NCBI RefSeq assembly: GCF_003628535.1
Contig: NZ_RBCI01000003.1
Coordinates: 310,001-374,000 of the forward strand
Direction of reading: 5' to 3'
Length of the DNA stretch: 64,000 nt
Source of the DNA: Flavisolibacter nicotianae
Lineage (GTDB): Bacteria > Bacteroidota > Bacteroidia > Chitinophagales > Chitinophagaceae
In this document: one piece after another, positions 43,575 to 53,476 of the stretch
Numbering within the stretch: position 1 is the stretch's first letter
Layout: each line of letters begins with the position of its first letter
Made by a program: the position numbers and the translations under genes
The notes under the pieces: generated by a model
The model's database searches: none
What the model was told of the DNA's origin: nothing
What the model saw: the letters and a program-made list of their open reading frames with translations, nothing else

Positions 43575-44681
43575 ATGAAAAACAAGCTCCTTGCGCTTGC
43601 CCTTTCCGGGCTCTTTTTTTCTTCCTCCCATGCGCAATTCCGAAAATATTCCAACGAATTCTTGAACATCGGTGCCGGTGCCCGTGGCCTGGCAATGGGA
43701 AGTTCGCAGGTGGCTTCAGTTACCGACGGCACGGCCGGTTACTGGAACCCGGCTGGCCTGGCCAACGTCAAAGACCATGGCAATGTGAACCTGATGCACG
43801 CCGAATATTTTGCCGGAATAGGCAAATACGATTATGCCAGCCTGGCACTGCCCATGTCGGGTAACAGGCGGACACTGGGCCTGACAGCTCTTCGCTTTGC
43901 CGTGGACGACATCATGAACACGCTGTTCCTGGTAGAACCCGACGGTTCGATCAATTACAATAATATCCAGGCCTTTTCGTCGGCTGATTACGCCTTTCTT
44001 TTATCGCTGGCACAAACGCTGGAAGAAACCGATAACAAGAAAGTCAACTTCGGCATCAACGCCAAAGTCGTTCACCGCAGTGTCGGGCATTTTGCCAAAG
44101 CCTGGGGATTTGGGCTGGATGCGGGCCTGCAGGTCATAACCGGCAACTGGCGCATCGGGGTCGCAGCCCGCGATGTGACATCCACGTTCAATGCCTGGTC
44201 GTTCTCCTTTACCGAAAAGGAAAAGGAAGCGCTTTACCTGACCAACAACGATATCCCGGTAAAGTCGACCGAGATTACCGCCCCACGGCTGATCCTTGGA
44301 GCGGCACGCAACTTCCGTTTTTCGAACAAAGTCAGCCTCCTGGCAGAAGCCAATTTTGATTTTACGTTCGACGGTGAACGCAATACGCTCCTGAGCGGTG
44401 AGCCGATCAGCATCGATCCGAAATTCGGTGCCGAGCTGAATATCAGTAACTCGCTCTACCTGCGTGGCGGCATCAACAATTTCCAACAGGCCCTTTCGGA
44501 TGGCGACACGCTGAACAAGAAGAAAGTGTGGATTTACCAGCCGAGCGCCGGCGCCGGTTTCCGCCTGCAAAACGTGCGGATCGACTATGCGTTCACCAAC
44601 CTGGCCAACCAGTCGAACCCGCTTTATACCCATGTGTTTTCCATCCAGTTTGACCTGGTTAACAACAAGAAAAAAAAGTAG
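43575..44681 (+). CDS. PorV/PorQ family outer-membrane barrel protein
   Basis: 368 residues from the ATG at 43575 (signal peptide MKNKLLALALSGLFFSSSHAQ); 43527 is an alternative start. FLNIGAGARGLAMGSSQVAS and GTAGYWNPAGLA are the hallmark of the PorV/PorQ (UPF0164) barrel family. PorV acts as shuttle and partner of the PorU sortase in the type IX secretion system at the outer membrane. Here the gene sits 30 bases before a PorU-like gene, which supports that role; which paralogue it is (PorV or PorQ) cannot be decided from this alone. Confidence 0.88.
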   Translation: MKNKLLALALSGLFFSSSHAQFRKYSNEFLNIGAGARGLAMGSSQVASVTDGTAGYWNPAGLANVKDHGNVNLMHAEYFAGIGKYDYASLALPMSGNRRTLGLTALRFAVDDIMNTLFLVEPDGSINYNNIQAFSSADYAFLLSLAQTLEETDNKKVNFGINAKVVHRSVGHFAKAWGFGLDAGLQVITGNWRIGVAARDVTSTFNAWSFSFTEKEKEALYLTNNDIPVKSTEITAPRLILGAARNFRFSNKVSLLAEANFDFTFDGERNTLLSGEPISIDPKFGAELNISNSLYLRGGINNFQQALSDGDTLNKKKVWIYQPSAGAGFRLQNVRIDYAFTNLANQSNPLYTHVFSIQFDLVNNKKKK

Positions 44682-44711
44682 CCTACCCCTCCGTACTAAA
44701 ATAACATTGCG

Positions 44712-47700
44712 ATGAGAAAAATTTTTTTGGGCCTGCTGTTGATCTGGGCTTTTGCGGCCACAGCGCAACAAAAGTTCAACAACGAATGGATTGACTATAC
44801 CAAAACCTATTACAAATTCAAGGTTGGTAAAAACGGCTTGTACCGGATTTCGGCAGCGACCCTTTCGGCTGCGGGCCTGGGTACCGCTACTGCCGAACAA
44901 TTCCAATTATGGCGCAATGGGAAAGAAGTGCCGGTGTATACGACAAAACCAAGCGGCAGCTTCGATGCGACCGATTACATTGAGTTTTGGGGAGAAATGA
45001 ACGACGGTAAGCCCGACCGCGAACTGTATCGCGATACGGCATTTCAATACAGCAACAAATGGAGTTTGCTCACCGATACGGCTGCCTATTTTCTTACGCT
45101 GAATACAGGCGGTGCCAACCTTCGCCTGCAGCCGACAGCCAGCGACGTAAGCGGCAACACCTTGCCGGCTGAACCCTGGTTTCTTTATACGGCAGCAAAA
45201 TATTACCGTGACCAGATCAATCCTGGCTTGTACTACGTTGTTGGACATGACCACCTGATATCTTCGTCTTACGACAAAGGCGAGGGCTGGACATCTGCCG
45301 ACATCCAGCGCAACAGTACACTGACGGAAAATTTTTCGAACCTGTACCCGGCAACGGGCGGACCGGCTGCAACAATTAATGCTGCATTAACCGGCAATGC
45401 CTATAATACCCGCCGGTATAAGATCACGGTCAATGGCGATTCGGTACTGGGCAACCTGCTGCCTTATATGAACGAGGCCGTGGACCAGGGATCGTTCAGC
45501 ACAAACCTGCTTAGTTCCGGTTCGGCATCCGCTGTCATCAGCAATGTCACGGACAACTGCGGCTCTTCGTCCTGCCCGGTTGACCGCATGGTTGTTCACA
45601 AGCTGGAGATTACCTATCCGCGGCAGTTTAATTTTGGCGGGGCCGCCAATTTTGAGTTCGCACTCCCGGCCAGCAACGGGACCTATCTGGAGATCAGCAA
45701 TTTTAATCATGGTGGCGTTGCCCCGGTACTGTACGATCTGACCAATGGGCAGCGATACAGCGCCGAACTTTCCGGCTCACTGGTGAAAGTGGTCTTGCAG
45801 CCGTCTGCGACGCCGCGAAAACTGGTGCTGGCAAGCCAGGTGCCAGCCAATGCGGTTGCGATAAACAGCCTGCAGGTGCGCAATTTCATCAACTACAATA
45901 CAGCCGCAACACGGGGCGATTACCTGATCATTTCCAATCCCTTGCTCTTCGACGGTGCCAACGGATCCAACCCGGTGGAAGAATACCGGGCTTACCGAAC
46001 TTCCGCCGAAGGCGGGGGCTTCACTGCTAAAATTTATTTGGAAGACCAGTTGGCCGATCAATTCGGTTTCGGCATTAAAAAGAATCCAGCCGCTATCCGG
46101 AATTTTATTCTGTACACCCGCAGCAAATACCCGGTTGAGCCGCGGTTCGTGTTCATCATCGGACGCGGCGTTCACTATCTTCATCAACGGACCCTGGAAA
46201 GCGATTCGCGGCAAAACGTCAGGGATAACCTTGAAAAACTCAACCTGGTGCCCACCTTTGGCTACCCAGCGTCGGACATGCTGCTGGGTGCAGACCTGAG
46301 CACGTCAAAACCACTGGTTCCCGTTGGAAGGCTGACAGCTATTACACCGGCAGAAGTCTCTACCTATTTAAAAAAGATCAAGGAGTACGAAGGGGCCCAG
46401 CGCACCTTGTCGCCTTCCGTCAGCGACAAAGCCTGGATGAAAAATGTGGCCCATATTATTGGTGCCGGCGATGATGTGCTGGATGATATTTTATTCCAGT
46501 ACCTGGAAAACTACCGCCGTAAAGTGGAAGACACGCTTTGGGGTGGCAAGGTGACCACCTTTCGCAAATCGTCGACCAGCCTGGTAGAGCAGTTGAGCGA
46601 TGCGGACCTGACAAGGTTGATCAATGAAGGTGTCAGCCTGATTACCTATTACGGGCACTCCTCGGCAACGACGCTAGAGTTCAACCTCGATGACCCCGCA
46701 AACTACAACAACCAGGGTAAGTACCCGATGTTCTGGGCCCTGGGTTGTAACGCCGGCAATACCTTCGATTACAACGAAGGCCGCTTTTCGTCCCGCACCT
46801 ATTTATCGGACAAATATGTGATGGCGCCGGATAGAGGATCCATCAACTTTTTGGCCTCCACGCATTTTGGCGTAGTGCATTATCTCGATATCTATAACTC
46901 CCGTGCTTATGCCAGCATTACCGGCCCGCTTTACGGTAAAAGTATGGGTGAGCTGATGAAGAAAACTATCAATGACGTTTATTCGTTTACCACCACCGAA
47001 GACTTTTTTGCCCGCTGCAATGCCGAGGAAACAGTGCTGAACGGCGACCCGGCTGTAACCCTGAACCAGCAGGCAAAACCGGATTATGCGGTAACGGAGG
47101 ATATGGTATCCGTCTCGCCCAATTTTGTCTCTGTCGCTGACCAGTCATTCAAGGTGAAGATTAAAATGGTGAACCTGGGTAAAGCGATCAACAAGCCAAT
47201 TGCGATAGAAGTGAAACGCCAGTATCCCAATGGTTCAATCGAGATCATTCACCGTGACACGATCAAAGGTATTCGCTATTCCGACTCTTTGAGTTTTGCT
47301 GTCCCAATCGATCCGATTCGCGACAAGGGAAATAATAAAATTTCCGTAACGGTCGACGCCGATAATGCGGTTGATGAATTGTTTGAAACCAACAACTCGA
47401 CTTCCCGCGACCTATTTATTTTTGAAGAGGAGGCAAGGCCGATTTACCCGCAGGAGTTTACAATTTTGAACAAACAAAATGTGACCTTGAAAGCCTCAAC
47501 CGCCAATCCATTCGGGAATTTGAAACAATACCGTATGGAGATTGATACGACAGAAAAATTCAATTCGTCACTGAAAGGATCTGCATCTATTACCTCAAGC
47601 GGCGGCCTGCTGGAATTTTCACCTGGAATTAGTTTCACCAACAACACGGTTTATTACTGGCGGGTAGGAGTGGTTGCTGCAAACGGAACTGTACAAAACT

Positions 47701-49781
47701 GGAACAATGCTTCGTTTGTCTACATTGGTAATTCCAGCAACGGTTACAACCAATCGCATTATTATCAGCATGCCAAATCAGGAGAAATCGGGTTGTATCT
47801 TGACTCCACGTCCCGTACCTGGCGCTATGATTCTGTGCTGAACAGTCTGGCGATGCGGAACGGTTTGTATGGTACAGCAACCTTGCAGGAAGGAGATTTG
47901 ACGGTCAGTGTGAACGGATTAAGATACATCCGGAGTGCCTGTGTTGGCTACTCGCTTATTTTCAATGTCTTTAACCCAAATACATTCAAGCCGGCAACAA
48001 ATACAACGGGCCAGTATGGAAGTGCTCTTCCCTGCCTGCCCGGCCGTGAATGGAATTACGAGTACAGTTACATGACCGCTGCCAGCCGCAAAAAAATCAT
48101 GGACTTTATGGATTCGATTCCTGCCGGCTCAATTGTCGTTGTGCGGAATATTATGAATACTTCACAGGCCGGCGGTTTTGTCAGCGACTGGAAGAACGAC
48201 GAAACCATAAACGGTGCAGGAAATTCCCTGTATTCAAAATTAAAAGCAGTTGGATTTTCTGACCTGGATTCGTTTTACAGACCCCGAGCATTCTCGTTCG
48301 TGTACAAAAAGGGCGGCGGCTTTACCCCAACTTCTTTGTTTTCCGAGGGTGCGTATGATGTACTTAACCATGTTGTCTATGTAAAATCACCCGACTCTGT
48401 AGGCTATACGATTTCGCCAGTTTTCGGGCCCGCTAAAACGTGGAAGCAGTTAACGTGGGATGGGAAAAGTGTGGAAGCGGTCAATACGGATCAACCAACA
48501 ATCAATATTGTCGGCATCCGGTTAAATGGTACGGTTGATACCCTTGTTCGTGGAATTGATCAAACACAGCATAGTTTCGATATTTCAACTATTGATGCGT
48601 CCATCTATCCCAATTTGCAACTGGTGCTTCGTAACATGGATAGCGTCAACTTTACACCTCACCAACTAAGTTTTTGGCGGCTAACGTTTGACCCGGTTCC
48701 CGAAGGGGCATTGGCACCCAACCTTTATTTGAAAGTGAAGGACACCGTGGATGTGGGTGAGCCGTTGGATTTGCAGGTCGCATTTAAGAACATCACCGAT
48801 TCGCCATTTGCCGATAGCCTGACTGCAGCCTTCGTCGTTACAGACAGAAATAATGTACAACATCGAATGACTGTGCCTGCATTCCGCAGACTGGTTGCCA
48901 ACGACACGTTGCATGTGCATTATACAATTGCAACAAACGCTCTTGTTGGAAACAATACCCTGTTCCTCGACGTCAATCCAAACCATGCGCAGCCGGAACA
49001 GTTTCATTTCAACAATTTTGCTTACCGCAACTTTTATGTTCGGGGTGATACACTGAATCCATTGCTTGACGTGACGTTCGATAATCTTCACATCTTAAAC
49101 CGGGACATTGTATCGGCCAAGCCGGATATTTTGATCAAACTGAAAGACGAAGCCAAATGGATGCTGCTGAACGACACGTCGGTTGCCACAGTGCAAGTTC
49201 GTTTTCCCAACGGGTCTCTCAGAACTTATCGCTATAATTCGGATACACTGGTATTTGAGCCGGCAACAGGAGCACCCAATGCGTCAAATACAGCGACCAT
49301 ACGGCTACGGCCTTATTTTGCGGAGGATGGCGATTACGAACTGATTGTTACCGGAAAAGATATGAGTAGCAACGCAGCCGGAACAATGTCGTACAGGGTG
49401 TCTTTCCAGATATTGAACAAGCCGATGATTTCTAATATGCTGAACTATCCGAACCCGTTCACCACGTCTACGGCATTTGTCTTTACACTCACAGGGGCCG
49501 AGGTGCCGCAGAATATTAAGATTCAAATCTTAACCGTGACAGGCAAAATCGTTCGCGAGATCACGAAGGAAGAATTGGGGCCGATCCATATTGGCCGAAA
49601 TATTACCGAATACAAATGGAATGGTACCGATCAGTTTGGCCAAAAGCTGGCAAATGGTGTTTACCTCTACCGGGTGACGACCAACCAGAATGGAAAGTCT
49701 CTGGACAAGTACCGGCAAGCTGATGACAATACAGATAAGTATTTCAATAAGGGATATGGTAAAATGTACCTGATGCGATAA
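44712..49781 (+). CDS. porU2: PorU2-like gingipain-fold (C25) sortase of the type IX secretion system
   Basis: 1689 residues. Signal peptide MRKIFLGLLLIWAFAATAQ. Long N-terminal beta region, then a C25 peptidase domain (about 410-770) with catalytic His649 in TYYGHSSATT and Cys679 in ALGCNAGNT. After that come beta-sandwich modules, including a CARDB-like VTVDADNAVDELFETNNS near 878-895, and a C-terminal sorting-type domain from about 1580 with NYPNPFTTST and WNGTDQFGQKLANGVYLYRV. PorU cleaves the C-terminal signals of T9SS cargo at the cell surface. The extra modules and length match the PorU2 group, whose exact role is not known to me. It follows the PorV-like gene by 30 bases. Confidence 0.87.
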   Translation: MRKIFLGLLLIWAFAATAQQKFNNEWIDYTKTYYKFKVGKNGLYRISAATLSAAGLGTATAEQFQLWRNGKEVPVYTTKPSGSFDATDYIEFWGEMNDGKPDRELYRDTAFQYSNKWSLLTDTAAYFLTLNTGGANLRLQPTASDVSGNTLPAEPWFLYTAAKYYRDQINPGLYYVVGHDHLISSSYDKGEGWTSADIQRNSTLTENFSNLYPATGGPAATINAALTGNAYNTRRYKITVNGDSVLGNLLPYMNEAVDQGSFSTNLLSSGSASAVISNVTDNCGSSSCPVDRMVVHKLEITYPRQFNFGGAANFEFALPASNGTYLEISNFNHGGVAPVLYDLTNGQRYSAELSGSLVKVVLQPSATPRKLVLASQVPANAVAINSLQVRNFINYNTAATRGDYLIISNPLLFDGANGSNPVEEYRAYRTSAEGGGFTAKIYLEDQLADQFGFGIKKNPAAIRNFILYTRSKYPVEPRFVFIIGRGVHYLHQRTLESDSRQNVRDNLEKLNLVPTFGYPASDMLLGADLSTSKPLVPVGRLTAITPAEVSTYLKKIKEYEGAQRTLSPSVSDKAWMKNVAHIIGAGDDVLDDILFQYLENYRRKVEDTLWGGKVTTFRKSSTSLVEQLSDADLTRLINEGVSLITYYGHSSATTLEFNLDDPANYNNQGKYPMFWALGCNAGNTFDYNEGRFSSRTYLSDKYVMAPDRGSINFLASTHFGVVHYLDIYNSRAYASITGPLYGKSMGELMKKTINDVYSFTTTEDFFARCNAEETVLNGDPAVTLNQQAKPDYAVTEDMVSVSPNFVSVADQSFKVKIKMVNLGKAINKPIAIEVKRQYPNGSIEIIHRDTIKGIRYSDSLSFAVPIDPIRDKGNNKISVTVDADNAVDELFETNNSTSRDLFIFEEEARPIYPQEFTILNKQNVTLKASTANPFGNLKQYRMEIDTTEKFNSSLKGSASITSSGGLLEFSPGISFTNNTVYYWRVGVVAANGTVQNWNNASFVYIGNSSNGYNQSHYYQHAKSGEIGLYLDSTSRTWRYDSVLNSLAMRNGLYGTATLQEGDLTVSVNGLRYIRSACVGYSLIFNVFNPNTFKPATNTTGQYGSALPCLPGREWNYEYSYMTAASRKKIMDFMDSIPAGSIVVVRNIMNTSQAGGFVSDWKNDETINGAGNSLYSKLKAVGFSDLDSFYRPRAFSFVYKKGGGFTPTSLFSEGAYDVLNHVVYVKSPDSVGYTISPVFGPAKTWKQLTWDGKSVEAVNTDQPTINIVGIRLNGTVDTLVRGIDQTQHSFDISTIDASIYPNLQLVLRNMDSVNFTPHQLSFWRLTFDPVPEGALAPNLYLKVKDTVDVGEPLDLQVAFKNITDSPFADSLTAAFVVTDRNNVQHRMTVPAFRRLVANDTLHVHYTIATNALVGNNTLFLDVNPNHAQPEQFHFNNFAYRNFYVRGDTLNPLLDVTFDNLHILNRDIVSAKPDILIKLKDEAKWMLLNDTSVATVQVRFPNGSLRTYRYNSDTLVFEPATGAPNASNTATIRLRPYFAEDGDYELIVTGKDMSSNAAGTMSYRVSFQILNKPMISNMLNYPNPFTTSTAFVFTLTGAEVPQNIKIQILTVTGKIVREITKEELGPIHIGRNITEYKWNGTDQFGQKLANGVYLYRVTTNQNGKSLDKYRQADDNTDKYFNKGYGKMYLMR

Positions 49782-49790
49782 CAAACCGGA

Positions 49791-49824
49791 AAATGCTCCC
49801 TGTAAAAGCAGGGAGCATTTTTTT
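49791..49824 (+). terminator. intrinsic terminator after porU2
   Basis: AAATGCTCCCTG (49791-49802) and CAGGGAGCATTT (49809-49820) form a 12-bp perfect stem with loop TAAAAG and a T tract, ten bases after the stop. Confidence 0.93.
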
Positions 49825-49969
49825 TCGGACAAATCTGCTCTCCGCAGGAATGCTGTATTTTTCACTTTTTTCAAAAATCGATCTTCTGTGAGGTCCGTCG
49901 TAATTGTAGCCGCTTCCGGCGAATGTTCAACGTCGGTTTGAAACGTGGAGGCTATAAACTGGATATGCT

Positions 49970-51457
49970 ATGCGCAAATCATTTTTATCGGATAGTCTGA
50001 TACTTGGTGTGTTTTTTCTTCTTTGCGTCCTGCTGTTTTGGCCAACGATTTTTAAGCCATTTCTATCCGACGATTACGAAGTGATCTACCGTGTTGTCAT
50101 ACAAAAGCAACTTTTGCTAAAGGGTTTTTTTCGGCCCTTATCTGATTTGTCGATCTACCTCTGTTCGTTGATTGGCGGCTTGTACGCACCCGTTTACAAC
50201 GTCTTTAACCTTTTGGTCCATGCGGCAAGCTGTTTTGTGTTGTACAAACTTTGCCTGGTTTCTGAATTATTTCCCCCTGCTAAGCGCAAGTTCATCGCAT
50301 GGACGGCTTCCTTTTTGTTTTTGATTTATCCATTCCATGTCGAGTCTGTTGTCTGGGTTGTCGGCCGGGCGTCCAGCCTGTCGAATTTTTTTGGTTTTTT
50401 GTCCTTGCTTACGGCGTTCTCGCGAATTCGGGCGCCTTGGCGGACCTTCCTGGTTTGTTTGTTCTATTTTATCGGCCTTGCCAGTTATGAAACCATTTTT
50501 CCGCTGCCGTTAATCATTCTCATTTTACTTTATGAGCCTACCAGGCCGCTGCGGTCTTATCTCCCCTTGGCCGCAGCTATGGCAAGCACATTGGTCTTGC
50601 ACATAATCGTCAGGGTTTCACTGGCAGATACTTTTGCGGGGCAGTATGGTCAAAAAATATTTACACCCAGTGTTGGAGGCTATCTTGTCAACGCGTTCAA
50701 AGTAACCGGGCGGCTTTTCCTGCCGCCTTCCGGCCACTCTGCTCTTCTCTCAGTGCTTTTTGTTTTTATCGCAGGGGGCCTCATTTATACATCGTACCGG
50801 GTCCTTCGTTCGGCCCGGGATTGCCGGCTTCTTTTTGGTAAATTGATTTTGGCCGTTCTTGTATCCGCAATTATCCCATTCATGTTCGGGCTTAGCACGC
50901 ATACATCAGAAGGTGATCGAATTGTTTATTTTACCTCGTTTTTTTTGATGTTATGGCTGGCTTTTTTGATTTCTCTGGTAAAAGACCGTTTTGTCCGGTT
51001 AACCGTTATTGCTGGTTTGTCAATATACTTTTTGGTATTTCTTTTTATCGGTAATATGCATTGGCAGACAGCAGGTAAACTGACAAAGCAATTGCTGGGG
51101 GAGATAGGACAGATTCGCAAACACTATTCCTCCGTTGGATTGCTTGATATTCCTGACGAGTATAAAGGTGCTTTCGTTTTTCGGGTAGGCTTTCAGCAAG
51201 CTTTGCTACTGAATCATATCGATACGGCAGGTGTTGCAATTCTTCGCGTGATGACATCTGAAGAGGCCAGCCAGGTTCATGAAACCCTTTCGCCCCAAAA
51301 GAAAACAAATGGCTTTTTTCTACAACCCAATACCGATTTGACAGACTCGCTCATTACCGTAGTGGAGCCTGTTACTTTCGACACCGTCCGGTACAGCCGG
51401 TCTTCGTTTGAAAAACTTTTTTATTGGAATAAGGCCAAGTTGCTTCCGGTACAATAA
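49970..51457 (+). CDS. GT-C type membrane glycosyltransferase-like protein
   Basis: 495 residues and about 10-11 membrane helices. Near the N terminus FKPFLSDDYEVIYRV (about 29-43) holds the acidic pair typical of the first loop of GT-C glycosyltransferases, and FHVESVVWVVGRASSLSNFF (about 123-142) resembles the conserved loop of TMTC-type protein O-mannosyltransferases. It probably transfers a lipid-linked sugar in the periplasm. Codon use and base content are more AT-rich than in the flanking housekeeping genes, as in the three genes that follow on the other strand. The acceptor is unknown. Confidence 0.68.
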   Translation: MRKSFLSDSLILGVFFLLCVLLFWPTIFKPFLSDDYEVIYRVVIQKQLLLKGFFRPLSDLSIYLCSLIGGLYAPVYNVFNLLVHAASCFVLYKLCLVSELFPPAKRKFIAWTASFLFLIYPFHVESVVWVVGRASSLSNFFGFLSLLTAFSRIRAPWRTFLVCLFYFIGLASYETIFPLPLIILILLYEPTRPLRSYLPLAAAMASTLVLHIIVRVSLADTFAGQYGQKIFTPSVGGYLVNAFKVTGRLFLPPSGHSALLSVLFVFIAGGLIYTSYRVLRSARDCRLLFGKLILAVLVSAIIPFMFGLSTHTSEGDRIVYFTSFFLMLWLAFLISLVKDRFVRLTVIAGLSIYFLVFLFIGNMHWQTAGKLTKQLLGEIGQIRKHYSSVGLLDIPDEYKGAFVFRVGFQQALLLNHIDTAGVAILRVMTSEEASQVHETLSPQKKTNGFFLQPNTDLTDSLITVVEPVTFDTVRYSRSSFEKLFYWNKAKLLPVQ

Positions 51458-51523
51458 TACAGGAGAACAATTCAATCTTCTCTAAGATGTTTGGCGTATG
51501 GCGGTGGAGCTACAAGGCATCGA

Positions 51524-52276
51524 TCAGGATTTCTGCTGCAATTTGATCCGCGAATTGATGAGAGCCGTATAGAAAAAGGATGGAAGAAACCGGTAAATTT
51601 TATAAACAATGATCCAGCGTTTGCTAATAAATGCTCTTTCTTTTTTTTGTGCGATGGCTCTTTTTGTTTGTATTGCCGCTTTCTGAAGGCTTGCCATCCA
51701 AAACAGGCGATCGCCCTTGGCCATTTGGGTGTCGATATAGCCGGGGATGATTTCAGTGACTGCAATTTTTTTGTTCTGTTCGCGTAGTTTCAAGCGTACT
51801 CCCTCCGTATAAGAAGATTGAAACGCTTTGCTGGCGTTATAGGCCGGGGCCGTTTTATTACCCCTTGCCGCAGCAATTGATGTTATGGCAACCAGGTGAC
51901 CAGCGCCTTTTTCCAAAAAATACTGGTAGCCGGCATTCATTGCTGCCGCAAAGCCCAATACGTTCACCTGGATCGTCTGCTGTTCGGTTTCAAAAAGGAG
52001 AGCAGGGTTGAATTCGACAATAGAAGCCGCTATGATCAGCATATCAATCCCGCCCATCTCAGTAATGATGTGTTGCAGATTGGACGCACTCTCCGTTTCG
52101 GCAATGTCAAGCGGGAATGATTTGATTGACGTTTTTTCGGCAATTTCTTCCAGCAAATGTTTTCTCCTGCCGATAATGCCAACCTGGTTTCCTTCTGCAG
52201 CATATAATTCGGCAAGTCTTCGGCCCAGACCAGAGGTGCCTCCAATGATTAAGACGGTTTGGGTTTTTTTATGCAT
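51524..52276 (-). CDS. short-chain dehydrogenase/reductase
   Basis: 250 residues, classical SDR length. Cofactor-binding GGTSGLGRRLAELYA (12-26), the LIIAASIVE (NAG-like) strand, catalytic Ser in ITSIAAARG and the YxxxK motif in PAYNASKAF (about 149-157). It reduces or oxidises an alcohol with NAD(P). Its first 8 bases overlap the end of the radical SAM gene, so the two are translationally coupled. A C-terminal basic/aromatic tail (RWIIVYKIYRFLPSFFY) suggests membrane association. Confidence 0.9.
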   Translation of the reverse strand: MHKKTQTVLIIGGTSGLGRRLAELYAAEGNQVGIIGRRKHLLEEIAEKTSIKSFPLDIAETESASNLQHIITEMGGIDMLIIAASIVEFNPALLFETEQQTIQVNVLGFAAAMNAGYQYFLEKGAGHLVAITSIAAARGNKTAPAYNASKAFQSSYTEGVRLKLREQNKKIAVTEIIPGYIDTQMAKGDRLFWMASLQKAAIQTKRAIAQKKERAFISKRWIIVYKIYRFLPSFFYTALINSRIKLQQKS

Positions 52277-53423
52277 TGATCAGTTGACGGTATGTTTTCT
52301 TTTTTTCAGCCTCCCACCAATAATAGCCGAGTAGTTTCGTGGTTACAAAACGGCCAAAATACTTTTCGAAATTTCGGTAAAGGATGACATCGTATTTCCG
52401 GTGAAAGTTGATCCAGCAGGCATTGCAATTCTTTTCGTAATGCGCCTGCTTTTCAACGGAGGCCGGGGCATTGAAAATTGTATCAAGTGAGTCTGCGAAT
52501 ACGTTTCCCAGCATGACATCCAGGTGCTGGCAGATCGGCACATCGCCGTTCGGTAATACAACCAGGCTGTCTAAAATGCTGTGGCAGTTTAGCCGTAAGT
52601 TGCCTCTTCGCCACTCGTCGAACAGCAATAAAAAATCATAGTTCTCGGCAAATTCACGAATGGTTGGCGGCAGGTGATCTTTGATGCTGATAAGCTGGTG
52701 TTCTGCATGTTCCGGTTGCTGGCGACTCTCCGTGAGATGCTTTGCTGTTTTATAGGTTAGCGATTCACTGTTTTTTAATGATCCTATTTCGCTGGCACGG
52801 GCATTTGCAAGCGTATCAAAAAAAGAAATGTTGTTGTATACGCCAATACGCAGGTCGACCTGGTATTTTTTGCAAACCTGTGCTACGTGTTCCAGGTCGT
52901 TAAAATCGTTGTAAGGCGATAACGTGAACATGGCGCTGATGGGCACTTGTTTGTGGTGTTTCTCAATGATCCGGATGATCCCATCATATCCGTCTTTACC
53001 ACGCATAGACTGGTATGTTTCCTTCGGGCCATCCAGGGAGATAAACAAGCGTTGCGGGGTGAATTTAGCAAGGGCTTCCGAAACATTTTCGGGCTTCAGG
53101 CCATTGGTTAGCAGGTCGTAGTTGGGATGGTGTTTGGAAAACCAACTCAGAATATCCATCGCATTGGGATGCAACAGGAACTCGCCGCCTTCCAGTCCCA
53201 CCATGGTATGCCTGGTTACACAGCGGCTCTGCATCACCTCAATAATTTTTTCAAGCGGCAGGAATTTGACAGGCCGTTTCGTCCAAATCAGGCAGTGCTG
53301 GCAGGCGGAGTCGCATAAGTCGGTTCCATAAAACATGAGGGTCGACAACCTTTTCCGGGAGGGGAAAATTTTGTTGTTTAGAAATGTAGAACCCCTGTTA
53401 ATATAGTTTTTAGCACTGTACAT
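52269..53423 (-). CDS. radical SAM protein with SPASM-like C terminus
   Basis: 384 residues. 4Fe-4S/SAM motif CDSACQHC (Cys37, Cys41, Cys44), followed by GLEGGEFLLHP (about 75-85), the usual GGEP-type segment. C-terminal cysteines in CHSILDSL, PICQHLD and NCNACWINFH form a SPASM/twitch-like auxiliary cluster site. Radical SAM-SPASM enzymes modify peptides, sugars or lipids. It overlaps the SDR gene by 8 bases, and an acyltransferase lies upstream, which favours glycan or lipid tailoring. No precursor peptide gene is visible. Confidence 0.88.
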   Translation of the reverse strand: MYSAKNYINRGSTFLNNKIFPSRKRLSTLMFYGTDLCDSACQHCLIWTKRPVKFLPLEKIIEVMQSRCVTRHTMVGLEGGEFLLHPNAMDILSWFSKHHPNYDLLTNGLKPENVSEALAKFTPQRLFISLDGPKETYQSMRGKDGYDGIIRIIEKHHKQVPISAMFTLSPYNDFNDLEHVAQVCKKYQVDLRIGVYNNISFFDTLANARASEIGSLKNSESLTYKTAKHLTESRQQPEHAEHQLISIKDHLPPTIREFAENYDFLLLFDEWRRGNLRLNCHSILDSLVVLPNGDVPICQHLDVMLGNVFADSLDTIFNAPASVEKQAHYEKNCNACWINFHRKYDVILYRNFEKYFGRFVTTKLLGYYWWEAEKKKTYRQLINA

Positions 53424-53476
53424 AATTAGTCCTCAACGGATAAAGATAATGGAAAGGATGTGGCCTGACCTGCATC

